From Pomphorhynchus laevis (lineage: Eukaryota > Acanthocephala > Palaeacanthocephala > Echinorhynchida > Pomphorhynchidae), in the NCBI GenBank assembly GCA_012934845.2, contig WNNJ02000255.1:1-64000 (forward strand): a DNA stretch of 64,000 nucleotides. Direction: 5' to 3'. This document shows, in pieces, positions 55,365-64,000 of the stretch. The position numbers were made by a program, and so were the translations under genes. The notes under the pieces are model-generated. The model did not search any database, was not told where the DNA came from, and saw nothing but the letters and a program-made list of their open reading frames with translations. Every line of letters begins with the position of its first letter. Position 1 is the stretch's first letter.

Positions 55365-56010
55365 TCAATATTTCTTCCACCAATTGTGGGCATCGTCAGG
55401 ATAAATCTGAAAAGATACAACAGTTGAGCAACAACAAAAAAACAAAAAATACGAGTCAAAATGTGTGCAAATTAAATTCGTTTTGTCCATTGAGGTTAGG
55501 CTCAAGTAGTTTAATTGCCACCGCTTCTGTTAAAATTCGCCGGTGATACGATCTAACTTGGCAAATTATACTGGCGCCATCAAAATCGATAGTGTGTCCA
55601 GTAGTATTCGCGTGGTCAGCGACTGCTGATTTACGGCAGGTGGACAGTGTACTTTTGTGTTCCCCGACTTTTACGCAGTGTTCTGCCAGTTTGGCCAATA
55701 TAAAAGGATGGGCATTCCCTGCAAGTGATGTTATAAATGCCGCCAACACGCTGATCTTTGTTACGCTGTGACGGTTTAAATTTTGATTGTATTGTGTTAC
55801 AAGAGCGAGATGAATTGACAATTTCTATTGGTAACTTAGACCACGCAATCAAATTCTTAACCTTGCTCTGCAGACAAACACTTAAGTTTCCGAGGTGTGG
55901 AATAGTAAAGAAGTGTTTTATCGAAGACAAAGCTGAAGACCGTAACACATTCTCATTGCGAATTTCTAGTCTCTCCAGTCTTTCCAGTCTCTCTTACTCC
56001 TCGACGTCAT
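55365..56010 (-). mobile_element. PLE 3' end with GIY-YIG endonuclease
   Basis: The minus strand reads a linker (FTIPHLGNLSVCLQSKVKN), GGIYNITCRECPSFYIGQTG, an EHKS helix region and RRILTEAVAIKLLEPNLNGQ, the classical Penelope-group C-terminus with the E of the catalytic helix. Coding is split over more than one frame, so it is broken. The tail motif CTGACGA...GAAATATT is at 55399-55371. It abuts the 5' end of the hAT remnant. Confidence 0.85.
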
Positions 56011-56289
56011 AATGAGATGAGCAATCTGAAATTATCAATATGAGAGAAAAAATCTTTCATTTCATTTGAATGTTTAACCGAGTAGAATGTTCGTGACTCG
56101 CCAAAAATTCCATCCGTGACCCACCTGGTGGGTAATGACCAATAGGTTAAGAAACTCTGATGCAAGGCGACCTACTAAGTCAGCTCATTTTCTCAGTATT
56201 TATAAGAAATAGCATAAAATAGTATAAAATCATAAAAATCAAAGTCACAAGTAGCTGATCTGATTTGTTGGAGATTTTCAAGCGTGCTT

Positions 56290-57055
56290 GCAATAGACAA
56301 CACCTCATGCCAAAATCATTCTTTTTGACGACGACCTGCTAATACTTTCCCACTATATTCAAATGGCACAATCCATAATTGACCGACTTGACCTATACTG
56401 TATCGTAAAATGCTTACTGTCAACATTCTTAAAAACCAAACCATCAAATTTCGCTGTGGTGACCGTCTTGCCAATTCTGATAAACTTTCGCTAGGTTATC
56501 GACCCACCGAATTCATCAACTTTCATAAATATCTAGGCATTCATCTAATCCTCCATATAGTCAGTTTGTCTCCACTTTCAACAAAAGTCGTGTAAAGTAT
56601 TATTGACAACATACGCCTATTGAAAATTTTCAAGTCTAAAATCATTGTTCTTTTGATTCTTTAAGGTTACGCCCTACCTGTAATATGACCGAGCTTTTAA
56701 GTATCAACTTCAAGCAATTAGATGCATGTAGGAGGCGCCTCATCAAAAGTTCTTGTCCTATCACCCAAAATATATTCCACGACTGTTGCAGCAATCACAT
56801 CGATTAAACCTCCATCAATAGAATATCGACAACATGTTTGTCTCAATAGAACATCCGCATTCAAACAACACAAACAATTTACTATTAAGTTTTGTGCAAT
56901 CGACCCTGAAATATTCTCAGCCTCATCTACCTTACAATCACTATGTAATAAACCACACGCAGAGAAAAGACCACTTATTGTCTACGCCCTTATACACGGG
57001 TATCACGATAAGCTATGCATAATCAGTATATAATCCGTATCGCATGACACGCTCA
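56290..57055 (+). mobile_element. LINE reverse-transcriptase fragment
   Basis: The plus strand reads FDDDLLILSH near 56315, IDRLDLYC, and a downstream NILKNQTIKF with YLGIHL (56410-56595), the region after the YADD box in LINE RTs, followed by a decayed tail to about 57050. The first residue of the YADD box is changed and frames shift. The clade cannot be assigned. Confidence 0.65.
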
Positions 57056-57084
57056 TTCGAATTATTGCCGCTGTAAATTTTGTC

Positions 57085-57605
57085 ACATTCAATGCCCACC
57101 TATTTCTAATCTTTTTATTGCCCTATAATTTCCAAATTGTCACTCAAGCAAATCGATTTGCTACCTGCTGACCTTACCAACACCCTTGGCCCAAAACCAA
57201 CTAATCCCAATGCAATTGTTAAGCCACACAGTCGTGCAAGTTGCCCGTAATTTAAATCATGGCAAATGCCCATCCATTTCTCATCTGTTTCATTTCCTTG
57301 TACTTTTCAATTTGCCAATCAAGGTTCGCTACCTGCTAACCTTACCAAAACCCTTGACGCAAACCAACTAATCTCAATGCAATTGTTAAGACAGACAGTT
57401 GATCAAGTGATCGGTAATTCAAATCATAGCAAATGCCCACCCATTTCTCATCTGTTTCATTGCCCAGTCCTTTCCAAATTGTCACTCAAGCAAATCGATT
57501 CGATACCTGCTGACCTTACCATGACTCTTGACCCAAACCAACTAAATCCAATGCAATTGTTAAGCCAGAAAGTCAGCAGGTGGCCGGTAATTCAAAGCAT
57601 AGCAA
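57085..57605 (+). repeat. Three tandem copies of a roughly 170-bp unit
   Basis: TGCAATTGTTAAG occurs at 57211, 57378 and 57552 (periods 167 and 174). Units share CCCATTTCTCATCTGTTTCA and CAAATCG.TT...TACCTGCTGACCTTACC. They follow the LINE fragment directly and may be its 3' repeat. Confidence 0.85.
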
Positions 57606-59875
57606 ATGACTTTTAATTTCATTAATGTTTTCGTTTTATATTTTATAATTTGTGTATGTACATTTTTGTTTTCCGCTACATGCTGAAAGGCTATAGCGGC
57701 ATAATAAATATTCTCAGATTGATATTTCTTTTCATCATAATAAACCAAATGTTTATCAACACGCATTCATAAAATCAAGAAAAAGGCAACTAAAACAGAT
57801 AAGATTCTTTCTTTGCGTAATTTTGTTTCCATTTCGGTAATCGATAGAAATCCTCGCGGCTGATACCAAATACTAGTTGAAAATCTTCGTCGTTTAGATA
57901 GCGCTAAAAAAGTTATCTCACTAAAGAGTAAAAATCAAATTCGAACAAGTTTACTTCGAGTTTATTGCGAATAATTCCAGGCTGTATAACAGTGTTTCGG
58001 TCTGTACGTAAATCTCCATACTTAAATGATCTCTACAAACTTTTTGAAAATTAATTCTAACCGTGCATGATTGTAATTTATACCTGACTTTTCGGTATAG
58101 CGATCATTTCAAAGGATCCGTCTATTTCAAAGTAAAATTTAAATATATTTAAGAGAAATAAACTTACAGAAATTCGTTGTTGTCGATGAATCTGTGCTTC
58201 TGAAAACACCCTCAAATAAATAGCAGTTCCAACTCACAAAGACATGAATTTAATTTAAAAAATTAAATTGCATAATTCAAATGTAATATCTTAATAATAA
58301 ATTTTGTCTCGATCATGTAACCGTATGCATACTAAAAATATTAATTCTTATTAGAATATGCAAAAATATAGCTCAAAAACAATGAAAGGTATTAAAACGG
58401 GAAGATGCTAAAAAATGAAGATGTTAAAATGGGAAGTTCAAGTGTTATTTGAGCGAATGAGTGTAAAGGAATACTGTTCAAGGTGATTCTTATTAATATT
58501 TAAAAAATAAAAATATATAAATATATAATAATTATATAATTATAATAATTATATATTAAATATATAATAAATATATACATTTTATGCGAAACAAAGACCG
58601 ATCAGAATTTCCAATCACGTTAAATATAAAAATCATTGATCTATTCAAAATGAATTGATCTTAAATCAATAAAAGAAATAATCTAACAAAAGATGAAAAA
58701 TAATAAATTAATAATTATAATTAGTTAATAATTATTTAATAATTATTATTTATTAGTTAATAATTAGTTAATAATTATTTTATTAATAAATATTTTAATA
58801 AATAATTAATATTAAATTAATAATAAATTAATATTCAATTAAACATAGGAAAGGTTGTGTTATTTCTTATTTAAAAGTGGAAGTATATAAGATATGCAAA
58901 TTGTAGCTTTAGCTTTTAAGCTACAAATGAATCTTAGATAATTATGCACTCGAAAAGACAGCTAGAATTAAAGCTAGAATTTATGGTAGAATAGTGAATC
59001 GGTGGCATATACGTAAGGTATAAATATGTTACGACTTATGAGCTGATCACATAAAATTTACCAGATTAAAGTAAAGTGCAAGACAAATGTACGTTACAAT
59101 ATATTTCTCATACATAGAATGCTCACAAGCATTCGATCCGTTTATTTTAAAAATATCTACTTTCAATAGTTACCTTGTAGTTACCTTATCTTTATTCAAA
59201 GATTGAAGAGATCTATTTCCGTAGTCTAAAAATATAAAATCTAACTCAACTAATATGGTACAGAAAAATTAGTTAAAATAATGTTAGGATAATTATTATC
59301 AATAAATTATTAATCAACGTTAATCATTAACAGTAATATTCGAATTGTTTATTAAATAATTTATTAGTTGAATAAAAAGTAAATTATCATAATAAGAATT
59401 ATTATTTTAAAATCAATAAATCTTTCAAATTCCCCTGAATATTAATATTATTATTTAAAATTTAAAATTTAAGATTCTCATTATCATAATAAGAATTATT
59501 ATTTTAAAATCAATAAATTTTTCAAATTCCCCTGAATATTAATATTATTATTTAATTTATTAAAAATTAATATTTATTAATTTTTCAATTTATCAATTAA
59601 AAAATTAATAAATTAAACGATTAAATATTTTTTCTGCTGTATTTTTAATAACTATGCTATCAATTATTGTATATTCATGGAAAGTATTTTGATTAATAAA
59701 TTCTCTTTAATTTTCGTAATAAGGAAGAATAAAACTGCGATAATAATTTATAATAGAGCAAATCACATTTAATAACTTATGATAAAGCAAAATTTACAGC
59801 TTATATAAAATATTATTATACTATAATATTATGGATATAATAATATGGGATATCCAATAAACAAAATAATACGGG
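57606..59875. other. AT-rich stretch with a 96-bp direct repeat
   Basis: No gene recognised. TTATCATAATAAGAATTATT plus the following 55 bp occur at 59384 and again at 59480 (period 96). Confidence 0.45.
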
Positions 59876-60219
59876 ATATCAATCAATCAATCAAAATCAC
59901 TTTATTAAAGAAATACAGAGCAAGTATGTTAGCTCATATTCAGGATGTTTCATATAGAAAGGAAAAAGATTTGTAAAAATTAGAGTAAGAACAAAAAGAT
60001 GTAAAAATTGAAAATCAGCGTTTGTCAGAAATTGAGTTTATCATCGAGATGAAATGAGTTTTGTCATTTTATATGAATTGAGGATTTATTCTTTTATTAT
60101 GGTAAGTTATATCACGGTGCAGGAAACTATCCAACATATGTTGTGTTCTAACAGAATTTGTGATGTATTTACGAGTATGTCGCATGTTTCTGATGTTTCT
60201 GTTATTCATTTATTTCGCC

Positions 60220-61314
60220 TATCTAACAAAAATTAATTATAACGCCTATCTAACAAAAATTAATTATAACGCCTATCTAACAAAAATTAAACCATCACGT
60301 AAATATAAATATATGGATAAAATTGAATTAATAGAATCCTTAAATATTTTGAAAAATCAAAATTATTTAAAAGTAGGGACATCTATATTTAGACAAGTAA
60401 AAGGTGTTCCAATGGGTGGTAATAGTAACCCAATTATAGCTGACTTGTTTTTAAGCTTTATAGAATACGAATTTGTTCATAACTGTGTAAAAACTAAATA
60501 TAAACAATATAAATATATGAAATATATGTTTCGATACATTGATGATATATGTGTATTTAATTCTAATAATTTTTATTCAATTAGTGAGCACATTTATCCA
60601 GAAAGCCTTATTCTTAACAAAACCAATATTAATGATAAAGAAGGTGTATATCTAGATATGAACATTAAATTAACATTAACTAAAACTACTATTAATTTAT
60701 ATCGTAAAGATGACATATTTAAATTTACAAGAAACATATTTTTGCATGAGCATTCATGCATACCATTATAATGAATAATAAAATAATGAAAAGTAATGAA
60801 AAATTAATGAAATAATGAAATTTTAAGAATAAAATTTCACTATAAAAATAACATCAAGCAGAAAATAGTAAAACATGTAAATCAACACAATAATATAGAA
60901 TAAATTTAAACACTTAAGTGGCAAATTTTTATGGATGGATAATAAATAATATACTTTGTATTAGAATAAGATACTAGATAGTTTTATCAGAGGAAATACA
61001 TCATTAGCATGTATTTGGCCCCGCTGCTATGCTGGGTAGAGGAGTTAGGGGCCGAAACCTGATAGCATAGCAGTTCCTCCTGATGACCTCTTAATTCTTA
61101 TTCTGATACAACGTCTGTTATTTATTAGTCAATTCATAAAAATGACGTTTATTTTAAATTTCAATTTTTTATTTTAACTTGATTTAAATTATAGAAAATC
61201 TAAAAACAATTATTAATTTTATTATTTAATTATTAAATTTTGATTTAGCATTATTATGTTTTGTTTATTTTATCATTATATTAAATACGTAGACTCAGTT
61301 AGCTGATTTGATTT
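60220..61314 (+). mobile_element. PLE with RT core and full 3' UTR, inserted in a LINE
   Basis: Encodes the RT core (GTSIFRQVKGVPMGGNSNP, then RYIDDICVFNSNN; open from about 60290 to 60771, ending HEHSCIPL) followed by a 3' UTR of about 540 bp whose structured motif (61010-61095) and terminus (ACTCAGTTAGCTGATTTG) are shared with all the solo ends in this window. The G-VPMGG box is of PLE type but unlike classical Penelope. 5'-truncated. The flanks carry a 12-bp target duplication, ATTTATTTCGCC, at 60208-60219 and 61315-61326. The 5' edge has a tandem 27-bp repeat (TATCTAACAAAAATTAATTA then TAACGCC). Confidence 0.85.
61015..61100 (+). other. Conserved structured motif in the PLE 3' UTR
   Basis: CTGCTATGCT pairs with AGCATAGCAG, and between them GAGTTAGGGG can pair with CCTCTTAATTC downstream of CCTGATGA, giving a pseudoknot-like arrangement around GGCCGAAACCTG. 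The same motif order is at 11520-11600 (plus) and on the minus strand at 12885-12960 and 31135-31205. The function is unknown; the CTGATGA and GAAAC words suggest a hammerhead relative, but their order is not canonical. Confidence 0.5.
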
Positions 61315-61953
61315 ATTTATTTCGCCGCACCTAATCTTTCGAGCAAGTTCGCGTTTCCAGCTGTGCGTAAAAAGAGATTCTTCAAAATATCGTCTAATGA
61401 TGTAAATGGTTTCTCCGCAAAGCGTTGTGCATAGTTGTAGATAACTTTTAGTTGACGAACATCTTCTACGGACATGTTTATGTGAACAGAATATCCATAA
61501 GTTAGCAAAGGAATTACGGTTGCTGTATATATTTGTTCGATTTGATGTGGAAGCACACCCTGTAGTTTAAGTTTGCGCGGAAAATAAAGTCGGGGTGCGC
61601 ATTTACGTATCAAATCATCTATATGTAAGTGCCATGACAGATTGTCGCTAAATCTCATTCCTATGATCTTTAAGCTGTTCACCTTTTCAAATCCAAAATC
61701 AATAAGTTGTTTTGAAAATGATCTTTTTAAGCAGAAATGTAATAATACCGAAATATAATAATATATTTATTAATAATATGGGATATTATATTATAATATC
61801 TCATGTTAGTCTTATAATTTATTGAAAAAGCCCATGGCAGCCTCTCGACATGGGGTAAAATACAATCATATGCCGTGATATTTATATATCATTATATTTA
61901 TATATCTCGATATATAAATATTTATATTTATATAGATATTTTTATATATAGAT

Positions 61954-62125
61954 CAAATCAACTAACTGAGTCACGTATTTAATATAATTATAAAATAAAC
62001 AAAACATATTAATGCTAAATCAAAATTTAATAATTAAATAATAAAATAAATAATTGATATAAGATTTTTTATAATTTATATCAAGTTAAAATAAAAAATT
62101 GAAATTTAAAAAGTCATTTTTATGA
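61954..62125 (-). mobile_element. Solo PLE 3' end, truncated
   Basis: CAAATCAACTAACTGAGTCA (plus strand at about 61954) through the A/T tract to AAAGTCATTTTTATGA; the structured motif is missing. Confidence 0.7.
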
Positions 62126-62129
62126 TCGT

Positions 62130-62780
62130 GATATTTATATATCAAGATCAATTTATATATTTATATAATTATTTATCGTGGCATCTGTGGATTTGGTCGC
62201 GAACGATTAACGGTCTTTTTGTTGCTTTGGCTTGATGTCATAAGGATTGAAGATTATTGACGGCTAGTTGAATTTCTGGATCGACGTTAAGAAGCTTGCC
62301 AGATCACAGTTCTAATTGTTGTTGGAAGGCGGAAGATTTTGTCAGGAGCAAGCGATATCGAAGAACAAACGTGAGATATAATATAAATCCAACATTAATA
62401 ATATGCGATATATAATAAAATAATAAGAAATATCTAATAAGTAAATTCATATTAATATCAAAAATTTATATTAATTAAAGATTAATATTTATTTTATTAA
62501 AAGATGCATAAATATTCATTATTTTAATTAATAATTATCAAATTAAGTTATTAATAAATTATGCTATTTTTACTAACTTATATTAATCTTTATTTAATAA
62601 ATTTTTATTAAAAATACTTTGTTTTTATAAATTTATTAATATTTTTATTAATAAATTTTCCTATCGTTGATGTCGATCTTTATCGCACTGGATTGAGGCA
62701 ATATTATTTTAAATGATTTCAATTAACTAATAACTAATTCAATTATTAGCCAAATTAGATTTAATAAATTTAGAATCTGC
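62130..62780. other. Spacer, unidentified moderately GC-rich segment
   Basis: About 62175-62380 is richer in G+C than its flanks but neither strand gives a recognisable protein. Confidence 0.35.
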
Positions 62781-62789
62781 ATTACTTAC

Positions 62790-63110
62790 TTCCTAAACAG
62801 GGTCTTGAAAATCTAGGTTCCTGATGTGGTCGTCTGGATGCCGATCGACTCCTAGAATTCTTCCATGGATTTATTCTGAGGATGTTTTGTTCTGCAATCT
62901 ACTTATCAAATCAATACATTTCCTAATATAATCACAATTAATACTTTGAGATCATTAAGTAGTTCCTTGGCCATTAGAGAGTTATCCATGTTTTTAATTA
63001 TCTGTATATCCATTCGCAGTTTGTTTATATCGTTCGACGTTTCTGATTCACCTGCAATACTTTCCGAAATCGAGTAATTTTCGTTGTTAACCTTTTTGTC
63101 TAAATTTGGT
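62790..63110 (-). other. Possible minus-strand exons, unidentified
   Basis: 62875-62790 has an AG acceptor (TCCTCAG|AATAA) and a strong donor (GGAA|GTAAGT), with an open frame reading NPWKNSRSRSASRRPHQEP. About 63105-62910 reads VNNENYSISESIAG and INKLRMDIQIIKNMDNS. Codon-like composition and splice-like edges are the only support; it may equally be retroelement-derived. Confidence 0.25.
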
Positions 63111-64000
63111 TAAATAAAGCTGGAATCAATCATTCCGAATTTCTATTAACATTGAAATGTCTTGATGTCTGATATCCAAAAGTGGATCTTATATTATCAA
63201 TCGCACTAGCCACATCGATTCAATAGAGTTATATTCAATATTTGCAAAAAACATCTAAGCCTTTAATAGTTATTATTACGAATTTAGTTGAGAATATTAA
63301 TTATAATATTAATTATATAACTTTTTGTATATATTTATATTTATAAATATATAACTTTCATATTTATAATTGAGATTAAGCAGTAAAATTATAATTAAAG
63401 CATTTTAAACTGGTACTTTAATAGTTGATAATATCAGAATGACAAACCGTGGCTTTTAATACTTAGATAAACATGTTTTTGTGTCATTTTTTATGTTTTG
63501 ATTCTACAAACCAGTTGAATAAATTTTTAAACACCATATATTTTATTTTTGCTCTAGCGGACACTTTTATTAGAACAAAAATATTACCGATTAGTAGTAT
63601 TACTATAATTTATTTTTTAATACAAACGAATTTAGTTGAGAATATTAAATTTAAAATAACTGAATAACTAAATAACTTGGATGATACAAAATAACTTGAA
63701 TGAACGCTAAGGAACATTTCATTTATAACTAACTTTATAAAGTCAATATAAATAAATATACTAATATACTAATATACTAATATAAATAAAGACAATTTAT
63801 ATAAATAATAACAAATAATAAATAATAAATTAAGTTTAATTTGTAAAAATATTAATTTTAACTAATCAAAGGCATACTAGATATGAACATCATTGAGATT
63901 ATTTTTTACCTATGACAGCGTAGGAAGGGTACAATTATTTACTTACAGGATGGTTTAACTACTATATATATCTGAATAACTTTTTTTTATTACCTACATA
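63111..64000. other. AT-rich end of window, no gene recognised
   Basis: The 64-residue frame at 63473-63667 has no known domain. Short repeats of ACTAATATACTAAT at 63755-63785. Confidence 0.4.

Larger units (their letters stand above)
59878..61740 (-). mobile_element. CR1/Jockey-like LINE 3' end, split by a PLE insertion
   Basis: The minus frame 61317-61682 reads MNSLKIIGMRFSDNLSWHLH, ALPxQIEQIYTATVIPLLTY-like and QLKVIYNYAQRF: the region after the RT in CR1/Jockey LINEs. The 3' UTR resumes at 60219 and ends with CTTTAATAAAGTGATTTTGA then (TTGA)n at about 59880-59905, a typical LINE tail. Between them lies a PLE (60220-61314). 5'-truncated; the frame present is intact to its own stop. Confidence 0.8.

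Overview
The window is AT-rich eukaryotic DNA, most likely from an arthropod or other small invertebrate. A protease gene is split by GT-AG introns, and most of the rest is retroelement debris: Penelope-like elements (PLEs), several LINE clades, SINE-like and satellite repeats, one hAT transposon, and many foldback or hairpin sequences. The species cannot be named from the sequence. There is no CRISPR array, bacterial operon or clear stand-alone tRNA or rRNA gene.

Two protein-coding genes look intact. (1) A cathepsin L-like cysteine protease on the minus strand has seven exons from 38327 down to 16700. The splice phases all agree and give 381 codons with the catalytic Cys, His and Asn present. 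Its introns total about 20 kb, and the last one (about 10 kb) holds two LINEs and PLE debris. (2) An intronless 1011-aa glycoside hydrolase of the bacterial MGH1-like/GH63 type lies at 6242-9277 on the minus strand. It is richer in G+C than its surroundings and is a candidate horizontally acquired gene.

Layout: 1-450, 19-bp minisatellite; 1.2-3.5 kb, an inverted pair of PLE 3' ends around a second PLE; 3.8-4.0 kb, foldback; 5.2-5.55 kb, tRNA-headed SINE-like unit carrying a hammerhead ribozyme; 6.2-9.3 kb, GH63-like gene; 10-16.2 kb, composite repeat, solo PLE 3' ends and a CR1/L2 scrap; 16.7-38.3 kb, the cathepsin gene; 37.4-39.0 and 49.9-51.6 kb, arms of a near-identical inverted duplication that copied cathepsin exon 1; 38.8-40.6 kb, second copy of the 10-kb composite repeat; 41.7-42.9 kb, RTE-like LINE; 43.4-44.5 kb, tandem array of a roughly 360-bp unit; 45.3-48.0 kb, a GC-rich restriction-endonuclease-type LINE; 51.7-52.5 kb, ribozyme-like motif, (TA)n and a PLE tail; 53.7-55.3 kb, decayed hAT; 55.4-56.0 kb, PLE; 56.3-57.6 kb, LINE scrap and a 170-bp tandem array; 59.9-61.7 kb, a LINE with a PLE inserted in it, flanked by a 12-bp target duplication.

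The most interesting theme is self-cleaving-ribozyme-like sequence. A hammerhead with all core residues and three stems sits downstream of a Pol III-type promoter (5371-5540, minus). Hammerhead-like cores (CUGANGA, hairpin, GAAA) recur in PLE tails and in foldback elements. All calls were made by eye; no alignment, folding or database search was run, and boundaries may be off by a few bases.
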